Shown here: positions 42,442 through 50,107 of the stretch, piece by piece
How positions within the stretch are numbered: the first letter of the stretch is position 1
Layout of the letters: the number at the start of each line of letters is the position of its first letter
DNA from: Microbacterium oxydans
GTDB taxonomy: Bacteria > Actinomycetota > Actinomycetes > Actinomycetales > Microbacteriaceae
Assembly (NCBI RefSeq): GCF_000956405.1
Contig: NZ_JYIV01000030.1
Coordinates: 310,001 to 374,000, forward strand
Length of the DNA: 64,000 nucleotides
Reading direction: 5' to 3'
Notes under the pieces: model-generated
Told to the model about the DNA's origin: nothing
Seen by the model: only the letters and a program-made list of their open reading frames with translations
The model's database searches: none
Made by a program: the position numbers and the translations under genes

Positions 42442-43602
42442 ATGTCTGACGAAACGCGAGATGCCGACGACGACAAGCCGTTCGCGCGCCGCGACGCGCA
42501 CCACGGCACGCCGTCCGGAGGCGTCCCGCTCGTCGACGCGGCATTCCCGTCCTTCGACAGCGCGGCCGTACCACCGCGGCCCCCGCTGCCCACGCCCCCG
42601 TCGCCGGCGCTTTCGGAGCCCACGGCCACCGGGGGAGCGGGTCCGCTGGACACGGCTGACCACAACGCCATCCGCGAGCAATGGCGGGCGGCGAGGGATG
42701 AGCTGGGCAGCCACGTCTCGCACGCGCGCGACCAGCTCGATCAGGCGAACGAGCGCATCAAGGAGCGCACGGGCAGGGACCTCATCCTCGCCACCGTGAT
42801 CGGTCTCGCATTCGGTGCCGCGCTGCTCGGGTCGCTGCTGTTCCTCAAGGTGCTCTTCGTGCCGTTCGCTCTCGCGGCCGCCTTGCTGGGCGTCTACGAG
42901 CTCTCGAGGGCCCTACGCGGCTCCGGTCGGCGTGTCGACGTGGTGCCGCAGTTGATCGCGGCGACCTTCCTGGTGCTGTCGGCGTACTTCGCGGAGCCGT
43001 GGCTCTGCTGGGTGATGCTGTTCGTGTCGGTTGCCTTCGTCATCGTCTGGCGGCTCATCGCCCAGATGGTCGAGAAGGACGGTCGAACGTATGGCGACGT
43101 CCTCGCCGATGCGGTGATCAGCGGTTTCGTTCAGGTGTACGTTCCTTTTCTCGCGGGCATCGCGCTCATCCTGCTCAAGCAGGAGGGCGGAGAGTGGTGG
43201 GTGCTCAGCTTCATCGCGATAGCCGTGGCCGCTGACACGGGCGCCTATGCCGCCGGCCTGGCGTTCGGGCGACACCCGATGGCGCCGAAGATCAGTCCGA
43301 AGAAGACCTGGGAGGGCTTCGGCGGTGCCGTCGCCGCGTCGATCGCCGCCGGCATACTGCTCGCGATCTTCCTTCTGGAGCTGCCGTGGTGGTGCGGTCT
43401 GGTGTTCGGCGCATCGATACTGCTCTCTGCCACGCTCGGGGACCTGGGCGAGTCCATGCTGAAGCGCGACCTCGGCATCAAGGACATGAGTTCATGGCTG
43501 CCTGGTCACGGCGGTCTGCTGGATCGCCTCGACAGCATCCTCCCCTCCACCATCCCCGCACTGTGCCTCTACTTCCTCTTCTCCCCTTGGGTGGTTCTGT
43601 GA
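42442..43602 (+). CDS. cdsA: Phosphatidate cytidylyltransferase
   Basis: CdsA makes CDP-diacylglycerol from CTP and phosphatidic acid, the branch point of phospholipid synthesis in the membrane. The C-terminal signature is complete: MLKRDLGIKDMSSWLPGHGG followed by LLDRLDS. About eight hydrophobic segments follow residue 110. The first 110 residues are hydrophilic and Pro/Ala/Asp-rich and are absent from E. coli CdsA. Length is 386 aa. It lies 5 bp after frr, and its stop overlaps the next start. Confidence 0.95.
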   Translation: MSDETRDADDDKPFARRDAHHGTPSGGVPLVDAAFPSFDSAAVPPRPPLPTPPSPALSEPTATGGAGPLDTADHNAIREQWRAARDELGSHVSHARDQLDQANERIKERTGRDLILATVIGLAFGAALLGSLLFLKVLFVPFALAAALLGVYELSRALRGSGRRVDVVPQLIAATFLVLSAYFAEPWLCWVMLFVSVAFVIVWRLIAQMVEKDGRTYGDVLADAVISGFVQVYVPFLAGIALILLKQEGGEWWVLSFIAIAVAADTGAYAAGLAFGRHPMAPKISPKKTWEGFGGAVAASIAAGILLAIFLLELPWWCGLVFGASILLSATLGDLGESMLKRDLGIKDMSSWLPGHGGLLDRLDSILPSTIPALCLYFLFSPWVVL

Positions 43603-44180
43603 TGAACGAAGACCAGCTCGACGAACAGCCGACGCAGTCTCCTCCGGCGTTCGCAGTCACGTCCGGTCGTGTGCGCGGTTATCATCGCGCGGCGGTCGAC
43701 ACTTTCCTCGCCTCGGCTCGTCGCGCCTTCGAGCAGGGCGGCGACACTCTCAGCGCGGACGACGTGCGGACGGCCTCGTTCCCTCTCGTCAAGAACGGCT
43801 ACGTGGTGGCCGACGTCGATGCTGCGCTCGGCCGCGTCGAGGACGCCTTCGCCGCGCGCGAGCGCGAGCGCGTGGTGCGTGCGCAGGGAGCGGGCGCCTG
43901 GGTCGAGCGGGCGAGAGAGGACGCGCAGGTCATCCTGGATCATCTGGCACGCCCGCGTCGGCACCGTTTCGCTCGCACCGGCGTACTCACGTTCGGTTAC
44001 CGCCTCGACGAGGTCGACCACGTGTCGACCCGCATCGTGCGATACCTGCGCGATGGGGATGCCCTGACCGCCGAACAGCTGCGGTCTGCGGCCTTCCGGA
44101 TGCAGCGCGGCGGATACCGCGAAGAGCAGGTGGATGCGCTCCTCGACGCGACGATCGACGTCATTCTCGCGGTTCGCTGA
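43602..44180 (+). CDS. Protein with two DivIVA-like domains
   Basis: The 192-aa protein carries two copies of a DivIVA-type repeat of about 65 residues. The first is built on RVRGYHRAAVDTFL, LSADDVRTASFPL and GYVVADVDAALGRVEDAF. The second is built on LTFGYRLDEVDHVS, LTAEQLRSAAFRM and GGYREEQVDALLDATIDVI. DivIVA domains bind curved membranes at poles or septa in Gram-positive bacteria. The coiled-coil tail of true DivIVA/Wag31 is absent. ATG 43602 shares its A with the cdsA stop. The function is probably linked to membrane or cell-envelope organisation, by inference. Confidence 0.82.
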   Translation: MNEDQLDEQPTQSPPAFAVTSGRVRGYHRAAVDTFLASARRAFEQGGDTLSADDVRTASFPLVKNGYVVADVDAALGRVEDAFAARERERVVRAQGAGAWVERAREDAQVILDHLARPRRHRFARTGVLTFGYRLDEVDHVSTRIVRYLRDGDALTAEQLRSAAFRMQRGGYREEQVDALLDATIDVILAVR

Positions 44181-44212
44181 GGTTCCTGATGGTCGTTTCA
44201 GGAGACCTTGCG

Positions 44213-44218
44213 TAGACT
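44213..44218 (+). promoter_or_regulatory. -10 hexamer TAGACT
   Basis: TAGACT lies upstream of the secreted transglycosylase-like gene. Its distance to GTG 44229 (16) does not fit the exact leaderless spacing, so the true start may be ATG 44247 with a leader of about 20 bases. Confidence 0.45.
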
Positions 44219-44228
44219 GTCCTTCATC

Positions 44229-44921
44229 GTGAACTCCCGAAACGACATGAATCTCGACAGAAACGACCGTTCGCCTGTGCCCGCAGCGAAGGCCGCTTCG
44301 GCGCGTACCGGCACCCGACGCTGGTCTCGGAGCCGCGGCGTGGTCGGTGTCGTCAGCGCACTCGCGGTCGTCGGTTTCGCCGGCGCACTGGTCGCTCCGA
44401 CCGGGGTGGCGCTGGCCGCCCCGGCGCCGGAGGCGTCGCCGGACTCTGCGTATTCGCTGGCTCTCGCTGATACGCAGAACCTCACCGTCACCATCGAGGG
44501 CGCCGAGATCGCCCCGGTGGTACGCGGGAGCTTCGACGTCTACGTGAAGCCGAAGCCCGCTCCCGTCCCCACGGTGGCGGCAGCTCCCAAGACCGGTTCG
44601 ACGGGCGGGTCGTCCCGTGCGGCGCTCGCTCCGTACACGGGCGGTGGCGCTCCCGCGGAGTGGATGGCAGCCGCCGGTATCGCGCAGAGCGACTGGCAGT
44701 ACGTCGACTACGTCGTCTCTCGAGAGAGCGGCTGGAACCCGAACGCCACGAACAAGTCTTCCGGCGCGTGCGGTCTGGTGCAGGCGTTGCCCTGCAGCAA
44801 GGTCCCGGGCAACGGCTACGATCCGGTCGACAACCTGCGCTGGGCCACGGGCTACGCCACCGGCCGCTACGGCAGCTGGGCGGGGGCCTACAACTTCTGG
44901 GTCAACAACCACTGGTGGTGA
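44229..44921 (+). CDS. Secreted transglycosylase-like (aggregation-promoting-factor type) protein
   Basis: An exported protein. A basic segment (TRRWSRSRG) leads into a hydrophobic stretch (VVGVVSALAVVGFAGALVA) ending at an ALAA cleavage site. A Pro/Lys-rich linker (KPKPAPVPTV) follows, then a C-terminal lysozyme-like domain with the likely catalytic Glu in VVSRESGWNPNATNKSSGACGL and the end AGAYNFWVNNHWW. Such proteins cut or remodel peptidoglycan. Two starts are possible: GTG 44229 (230 aa) and ATG 44247 (224 aa). Confidence 0.85.
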   Translation: MNSRNDMNLDRNDRSPVPAAKAASARTGTRRWSRSRGVVGVVSALAVVGFAGALVAPTGVALAAPAPEASPDSAYSLALADTQNLTVTIEGAEIAPVVRGSFDVYVKPKPAPVPTVAAAPKTGSTGGSSRAALAPYTGGGAPAEWMAAAGIAQSDWQYVDYVVSRESGWNPNATNKSSGACGLVQALPCSKVPGNGYDPVDNLRWATGYATGRYGSWAGAYNFWVNNHWW

Positions 44922-44930
44922 GCAGGCACG

Positions 44931-45218
44931 ATGCCCCGCTCCCGCAGACGCCCTTCGGCGCGCCCTGATCCGGACGACTCGTTCGACCGTCTTCTCGCAG
45001 GCTGGAAGCGGACCGAGACGCGTCGTGGCAGTGAGTGGACAGTCCAGCCGGTGTCTGCAGCACAGGCGCAGAAGGAGTACGTGTGCCCGGGCTGCAGCCG
45101 TGGCATCGTGGCCGGCACCGCCCATCTCGTGGCGTGGCGCGCAGACGGGGTCCTCGGAGACGCGGCGGATCTGGCGGCTCGCCGGCACTGGCACACTCAC
45201 TGTTGGAGGCTTGCATGA
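44931..45218 (+). CDS. Small protein with zinc-ribbon-like cysteines
   Basis: A 95-aa basic protein. The C-terminal half has CPGC (residues about 52-55) and HWHTHC near the end, a set of Cys and His residues that could bind zinc. The N-terminus is Arg-rich (PRSRRRPSARP). I do not recognise a named family, though small proteins with this pattern occur in related genera. It is coupled to the downstream hydrolase by an ATGA overlap. No signal peptide is seen. Confidence 0.75.
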   Translation: MPRSRRRPSARPDPDDSFDRLLAGWKRTETRRGSEWTVQPVSAAQAQKEYVCPGCSRGIVAGTAHLVAWRADGVLGDAADLAARRHWHTHCWRLA

Positions 45219-45937
45219 CCATCGAGATCCGTGGACCGCTGGAGCTGCCGGCACGACGCGAGGACATCGAGCTGACCACCGCCGACGGTCTCACTCTGGT
45301 CGGTGAGCTCGCTCAGCCCGAGGACACACCGCCCGTCGCGACGCTCGTGACGTTGCACCCGCTGCCGACCGCCGGTGGATTCATGGACTCTCACATCATC
45401 CGCAAGGCGGCCGCACGGCTCCCCGCCCTGGCGGATCTCGCCGTCCTGCGGTTCAATACGCGAGGAACCACTTCCCCGCGAGGCACGAGCGACGGCAGCT
45501 TCGACGGGGGAGCTGCTGAACAGTTCGACGTCGCCGCGGCGATGGACTTCGTCCGCGACCGGGCCCTGCCGCGTCCCTGGCTTCTCGGGTGGTCTTTCGG
45601 CACCGAGCTCGCCCTGAAGTACGGCAGGGAGCACGACGTGGAGGGGATCATCCTCCTCTCGCCGCCGTTGCACCGCGCGACGCCGGAAGAGGTCGCGGCC
45701 TGGGCGTCGGCCGACTGCCCCGTCGTGATCCTGGTGCCGGAACTGGACGACTACCTGCGACCTGCCGAGGCCAGGGAGCGTTTCGCCTCGATCCCGCACG
45801 CGACGCTCATCGCGGTGGAAGGCGGAAAGCACCTCTGGGTGGGAGAGACGCAGACGCGGCGTGTGCTCACGGAGATCGTCGCGGCGGTCAATCCCTCTGC
45901 GCTGCCCCTCGCCACCCACTGGCCGGCCGACGACTGA
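45215..45937 (+). CDS. Alpha/beta-hydrolase
   Basis: A 240-aa serine hydrolase of the dienelactone/KANL3-like type. The nucleophile elbow reads GWSFGTEL (Ser in GxSxG), preceded by LVTLHPLPTAGGFMDSHI and RFNTRGTTSPRGTS. The acid is probably in VILVPELDDYL and the catalytic His in EGGKHLWVGE. There is no signal peptide, so it is cytoplasmic. The substrate is unknown. ATG 45215 overlaps the stop of the zinc-ribbon gene, so the pair may act together. Confidence 0.88.
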   Translation: MTIEIRGPLELPARREDIELTTADGLTLVGELAQPEDTPPVATLVTLHPLPTAGGFMDSHIIRKAAARLPALADLAVLRFNTRGTTSPRGTSDGSFDGGAAEQFDVAAAMDFVRDRALPRPWLLGWSFGTELALKYGREHDVEGIILLSPPLHRATPEEVAAWASADCPVVILVPELDDYLRPAEARERFASIPHATLIAVEGGKHLWVGETQTRRVLTEIVAAVNPSALPLATHWPADD

Positions 45938-45955
45938 GCGCCGACCGCCCCGAGG

Positions 45956-47017
45956 TCAGAGGTCGTTCATCCGTGGGATGAGCACCTGGCGGTAGATGAT
46001 CAGGATGCTCGCGGCCACCGGGATCGCGATCAGCGCGCCGAGGAGACCGAGCAGACTTCCACCCGCGAGGGCCGCCACCACGACGACGGCACCCGGCACC
46101 GATACAGCGCGGCTCATGATGCGAGGCGAGATGATGTACGCCTCGATCTGCATGTAGATCAGGTAGTAGATCGCCGCGGCGATCGCGGTCGCCGGGGAGC
46201 CGAGTCCGGGGATGAGGCAGACCAGCACGATGATCGTCGAGCCGGTGAGCGTGCCGACGAGCGGAATCAGCGAGAAGAAGAAGGCGATCACGGCGAGGAC
46301 TGCGGGGAACGGCGCTTGGATGATCGACAGGTAGATCGCACTGAGCACACCGTTGATCACGCCCTGGGTCACCTGGCCCATGACGTAGTAGCCCACCGAA
46401 TCCGTGATCTGCTCTGACAGGTCGATGAACCGGTCGCGCTTCGACGCCGGGGCGAGCTGGTAGACCGCGCGCTTGAGCGACGGCGTGGATGCCGTCAGAT
46501 AGATCGTCAGGATCAGGACGATGAAGGCTCCGAACAAGCCGCTGAGCACGGCACCGCTGGCGATGAGAACACCCTGGCCGATCGAGCCGCCGATTTCCGT
46601 GAGGTTGGTCGTGAGCCAGTCCTCGACGTAGCTGAAGACATCATCGACGCGGAGATTCGGGAATGCTTCGGTCATCCACTGCTTCAGGTCGTCGATCGCG
46701 GTCCCGCGCTGCACGATCGCCGTGATCTGGGCGACCAGCTGGGAGATCTGATCCACCAAGACCGGGAGCACGATGAGCACGATGGCCACGAAGACGCCGA
46801 GCACCGCCAGGATCGTCACGAGCACAGCAGCCCAGCGGGGGAGGCGTCGGCGTTCGAGGAAGGAGACGAGGGGATCGAGGCCCAAGCTCAGGAACAGTGC
46901 TGTGCCGAGGTAGAGAAGCACGGTGGAGAGGTTCTGCACGCTGTTGATCAGCAGGATCCCCAACCCCACGCCGAGCGTCGCCACCAGGGCGGTGCGGAAG
47001 GGATTGTGGATCTTCAT
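45956..47017 (-). CDS. AI-2E-family membrane transporter
   Basis: A 353-aa protein with about eight membrane helices in the AI-2E (YdiK/PerM/TqsA) pattern: two N-terminal hairpins, a soluble loop containing QRGTAIDDLKQW, and a conserved C-terminal half with FFFSLIPLVGTLTG and EAYIISPRIMSRAV. Family members include transporters of autoinducer-2 and Na+/H+ or other exporters; the substrate here is unknown. It has its own leader, with TAATCT (47045-47050, minus strand) as a possible -10. Confidence 0.9.
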   Translation of the reverse strand: MKIHNPFRTALVATLGVGLGILLINSVQNLSTVLLYLGTALFLSLGLDPLVSFLERRRLPRWAAVLVTILAVLGVFVAIVLIVLPVLVDQISQLVAQITAIVQRGTAIDDLKQWMTEAFPNLRVDDVFSYVEDWLTTNLTEIGGSIGQGVLIASGAVLSGLFGAFIVLILTIYLTASTPSLKRAVYQLAPASKRDRFIDLSEQITDSVGYYVMGQVTQGVINGVLSAIYLSIIQAPFPAVLAVIAFFFSLIPLVGTLTGSTIIVLVCLIPGLGSPATAIAAAIYYLIYMQIEAYIISPRIMSRAVSVPGAVVVVAALAGGSLLGLLGALIAIPVAASILIIYRQVLIPRMNDL

Positions 47018-47134
47018 CGGAGACTCCTCGAGACGGCTCCAGCAAGATTATCCAGACGCGCCGCATCCGACCGGAGGACGTGCCGGTCCAGCGGCCACTG
47101 CACCTGCTCGTGGGCAACACACAGCTGATTTCGC

Positions 47135-47140
47135 TAGTCT
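47135..47140 (+). promoter_or_regulatory. -10 hexamer TAGTCT
   Basis: TAGTCT lies 62 bases before GTG 47197 in the region divergent from the AI-2E gene. The leader contains the GAGGAGA ribosome site. Confidence 0.45.
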
Positions 47141-47196
47141 GAAATGTCGAGTGTTGCGTCGCGGGCAGAGGCCTGTGATGCGTGAGGAGACTTTTC

Positions 47197-49146
47197 GTGC
47201 GTTTCGTATGGGCCGTCGTGGCCTTCGTGCTGGCTGCCGCGCTGATCGGTGCGGGGATCGCGCAGCGAACCATCTTCATGGGGCCTGCCACGCAGAAGAC
47301 CCAGGTCGAGATCAGTGAACCGGCACCGTTCGTCCTCATCGACGGCGACGTTCTGCGGGCGAACCCGGGGGCTCAGACTTTGATCGTCCGCGGGCAGGGC
47401 GAGATCTTCGGAAGCTACGGCCGGACGGCCGACATGGAGGCCTGGCTGGCGGACTCCGACTACAACCAGGTCACGATGAAGAAGGACGGCGACTTGGCCG
47501 TCAAGCACATCGCCTCCGCCGACGCCGAATCCGACGCCTCCACCGATGCCCCGACCGACGGCGGAGCCGATGCTTCCGCGGAGGCTCCGACGGGCCGTGA
47601 TCCGCGTGGCTCCGACCTGTGGCTCGATTCCTTCGTGAAGGACGACCGACTCACCGTCGAGAACATGCAGCTTCCGGAAGGGACGAGCCTGCTCGTCGCT
47701 TACGACGGCACCACCGACGCGCCTGATGACATCGTGGTGTCGTGGCCGCTCGACAACTCGACCCCGTGGGCGGGGCCGCTCATGGTCGCGGGTGGCATCG
47801 CACTGCTCCTCGGTCTCATCCTCTACATCCTGGCCATCCGCCACCAGCGTCGTGGGCGCGGTCCGCGCCGCAAAGGTCCAGGTCCTCTTCCTGTCACCGA
47901 GCCGATCGACGTCGCCGCCCTGCCTCCCGCGGAGCGTGCGGCGATCGAGGACCCCGACGCCGCCGCGGCGACACCTCCTGCGGAGTCGGAGCCGCGGCCG
48001 AAGGACGACGTGGAGGACGCGGAGATCGTGGACGAGAGCAAGGACCCGGATTCCAAGACGTCGATGCGCGCTGCGAGCCCTCGACGTCGTCGCCGTCTGC
48101 TCGTGATCCCTGCGCTCGGGCTCACCGCCGTCCTCGCCGCCGGATGTTCATCCGACTCCTGGCCGCAGCTGGGCGACGCATCACCGACGCCCTCGCCGAG
48201 CCCCACGGTGGTCGCCCCGGAGAATCAGAAGCCGCCGGCAGTCACGGAGGCGCAGGCCAAGCGCATCCTGAAGGCTCTCGCAGGCACCGTGAGCGAGGCG
48301 GACGCCGCCCTCGATCTCGACCTGCTCGCGACGCGCTTCGAGGGACCGGCGCTCGCGACCCGGACCACGGAGTATGCGCTGCGCACGAAGCTTCCGGACA
48401 CGGTGCCGCCCGCCGCCATCCCCACCGATGACGTGGAGGTCGTGCTCCCCGAAGCCACGGACCAGTGGCCGCGCACCGTCCTCATGCTGTCGAAGACCGG
48501 TGACGACACCGTGCCGCCCGTGGTGCTCACCATGACGCAGGCCGACCCCTGGTCGAACTACAAGGTCTCCCACATGGCTGAGATGTCCGCCGACGCGGCC
48601 TTCCCTGAAGTGGCAGCCTCCTGGCTCGGCACGTCGCTCGTCCCGTCCGACTCGGCCTTCCTGACGATCCCGCCCGCCGATCTGGCCGCGACGTTCGCCG
48701 ACGTGGTCGATCAGGGGGAGCAGAGCGCCTCCTACGGCAAGTTCGACGACCTTGCACTCGCCTACGCGAAGTCGATCACCGACAGTCGCCAAGCGGTCGT
48801 CCAGGCACTCGCGGACAAGGGCGCTGCCGATACCTCGAAGGCAGCGTTCGACATGACCGCGACGCAGGATGCACCCGTCTCGATGACCACTCTCGACAGT
48901 GGGGCCATCGTCGCCGTCACCCTCACCGACACCGAGACCGTGACCCCGACGGGCGAGGACGTCTCGATCCGATTCGGCGACAACGCGCAGGCGAAGGCGC
49001 TCACCGACGCGACCGAGTCCGCGAAGGGCGTCGAGACGACCTACGAGTTCCAGCTGTTCTTCTCGGTTCCCGCCAAGGGATCGACGGAGCAGATCCGGCT
49101 CCTGGCAGCCCACCAGGACCTCCTGTCCGTGAAGGTGATCAAATGA
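47197..49146 (+). CDS. Membrane protein with internal lipoprotein signal
   Basis: A 649-aa protein of unknown function. GTG 47197 is chosen because GAGGAGA lies about 7 bases upstream. The order is: one membrane helix (residues 4-22), an exported Asp/Ser-rich domain, a second helix near 200 (GPLMVAGGIALLLGLILYIL) followed by RHQRRGRGPRR, an acidic linker, then PRRRRRLLVIPALGLTAVLAAGC (Cys317, cited in parts: RRRRR, LLVIPALGLTAVLA, LAAGC) and about 330 exported residues. The central block is a textbook lipobox; Met290 would give a 27-residue signal peptide. It looks like a membrane protein fused to a lipoprotein. It is coupled to the thioredoxin gene. Confidence 0.8.
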   Translation: MRFVWAVVAFVLAAALIGAGIAQRTIFMGPATQKTQVEISEPAPFVLIDGDVLRANPGAQTLIVRGQGEIFGSYGRTADMEAWLADSDYNQVTMKKDGDLAVKHIASADAESDASTDAPTDGGADASAEAPTGRDPRGSDLWLDSFVKDDRLTVENMQLPEGTSLLVAYDGTTDAPDDIVVSWPLDNSTPWAGPLMVAGGIALLLGLILYILAIRHQRRGRGPRRKGPGPLPVTEPIDVAALPPAERAAIEDPDAAAATPPAESEPRPKDDVEDAEIVDESKDPDSKTSMRAASPRRRRRLLVIPALGLTAVLAAGCSSDSWPQLGDASPTPSPSPTVVAPENQKPPAVTEAQAKRILKALAGTVSEADAALDLDLLATRFEGPALATRTTEYALRTKLPDTVPPAAIPTDDVEVVLPEATDQWPRTVLMLSKTGDDTVPPVVLTMTQADPWSNYKVSHMAEMSADAAFPEVAASWLGTSLVPSDSAFLTIPPADLAATFADVVDQGEQSASYGKFDDLALAYAKSITDSRQAVVQALADKGAADTSKAAFDMTATQDAPVSMTTLDSGAIVAVTLTDTETVTPTGEDVSIRFGDNAQAKALTDATESAKGVETTYEFQLFFSVPAKGSTEQIRLLAAHQDLLSVKVIK

Positions 49147-50066
49147 GTGAGATCTCTCCTGCCGCTCTGCGCGGCGCCGTCGACCTGTCCAGCCTCCGCA
49201 ACCGGCCTGCAGCCCCGACCGAGGCGGCGTCCCCGTCGGCGGTGGCCGATGTCGTCGTCGATGCGACAGATGAGACGTTCGGACAGATCCTCGAGATCTC
49301 CCGGACCGTGCCGGTCGTCGTCGACCTCTGGGCCGAGTGGTGTGGGCCGTGCAAGCAGCTGAGCCCGATCATCGAGAAGGTGACGCGTGAACTCGGTGGG
49401 CGGGTGCTGCTCGCCAAGGTCGACGTCGACGCGAATCCGCAGCTCGCCCAGAGCTTCCGGGCGCAGTCGATCCCGATGGTGGTGGCGCTGATCGCCGGGC
49501 AGCCCGTCCCCATGTTCACTGGCGCTGTGCCGGAGCAGCAGGTGCGCGACGTGTTCGCCCAGCTGCTGCAGGTCGCTGCGCAGAACGGTGTCACAGGGTC
49601 GCTCTCGGTCGCAGAAGAGGGCGCAGAACCGACACCGCCGGTCGAGCCGGAGCTTCCCCCGCTGCATGCCGAGGCATTCGCGGCGATCGAGCGCGGGGAC
49701 TACACAGCGGCGATCACGGCGTACGAGAAGGCACTCGCGGAGAACCCGCGCGACGCGGACGCGCTCGCGGGTCTCGGTCAGGTGCGCCTCCTCGATCGCG
49801 TGCAGGGCCTCGATCTGCAGACGGCGCGTGCCGCGGCAGCTGACGCGCCTCTCGATGTGCAGGCGCAGTTCGACGTGGCCGACCTCGACCTCGCCGGCGG
49901 TCATGTGGATGACGCGTTCGGTCGGCTGCTCGACCTGTTCGCGCAGCTCCCGACCGACCAGCGCACTCCCGTCAGGGAGCGTCTCGTCGAGCTGTTCGGG
50001 CTCATCGGCGCGGATGATCCGCGGGTTGTGTCTGCGCGGAACCGGCTCTCGTCGCTTCTCTTCTAG
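49143..50066 (+). CDS. Thioredoxin-TPR protein (CnoX/YbbN-like)
   Basis: A 307-aa protein with an N-terminal thioredoxin domain and C-terminal TPR-like helices from about residue 170 (HAEAFAAIERGDYTAAITAYEKAL). The active site is WCGPC (C67, C70), a full redox motif. E. coli CnoX/YbbN, which holds substrates for DnaK and GroEL under oxidative stress, lacks this motif, so this protein may also reduce disulfides. The first 35 residues are Ala/Ser/Pro-rich. The ATG overlaps the stop of the upstream fusion gene. Confidence 0.92.
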   Translation: MSEISPAALRGAVDLSSLRNRPAAPTEAASPSAVADVVVDATDETFGQILEISRTVPVVVDLWAEWCGPCKQLSPIIEKVTRELGGRVLLAKVDVDANPQLAQSFRAQSIPMVVALIAGQPVPMFTGAVPEQQVRDVFAQLLQVAAQNGVTGSLSVAEEGAEPTPPVEPELPPLHAEAFAAIERGDYTAAITAYEKALAENPRDADALAGLGQVRLLDRVQGLDLQTARAAAADAPLDVQAQFDVADLDLAGGHVDDAFGRLLDLFAQLPTDQRTPVRERLVELFGLIGADDPRVVSARNRLSSLLF

Positions 50067-50076
50067 AGACGTGGCC

Positions 50077-50106
50077 GCCCCTGGCGCGTGGACACGCGCC
50101 AGGGGC
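50077..50106. terminator. Convergent terminator hairpin
   Basis: A 14-bp perfect inverted repeat (GCCCCTGGCGCGTG and its complement) with a 2-base centre lies between the thioredoxin and glgB stops. It has no T-tract on either side. Confidence 0.65.
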
Positions 50107-50107
50107 C

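Noticed and set aside
47182..47196. GTG 47182 as start of the membrane-lipoprotein fusion gene
   Set aside because: GTG 47197 has GAGGAGA at proper spacing, and the earlier GTG lies within that ribosome site.
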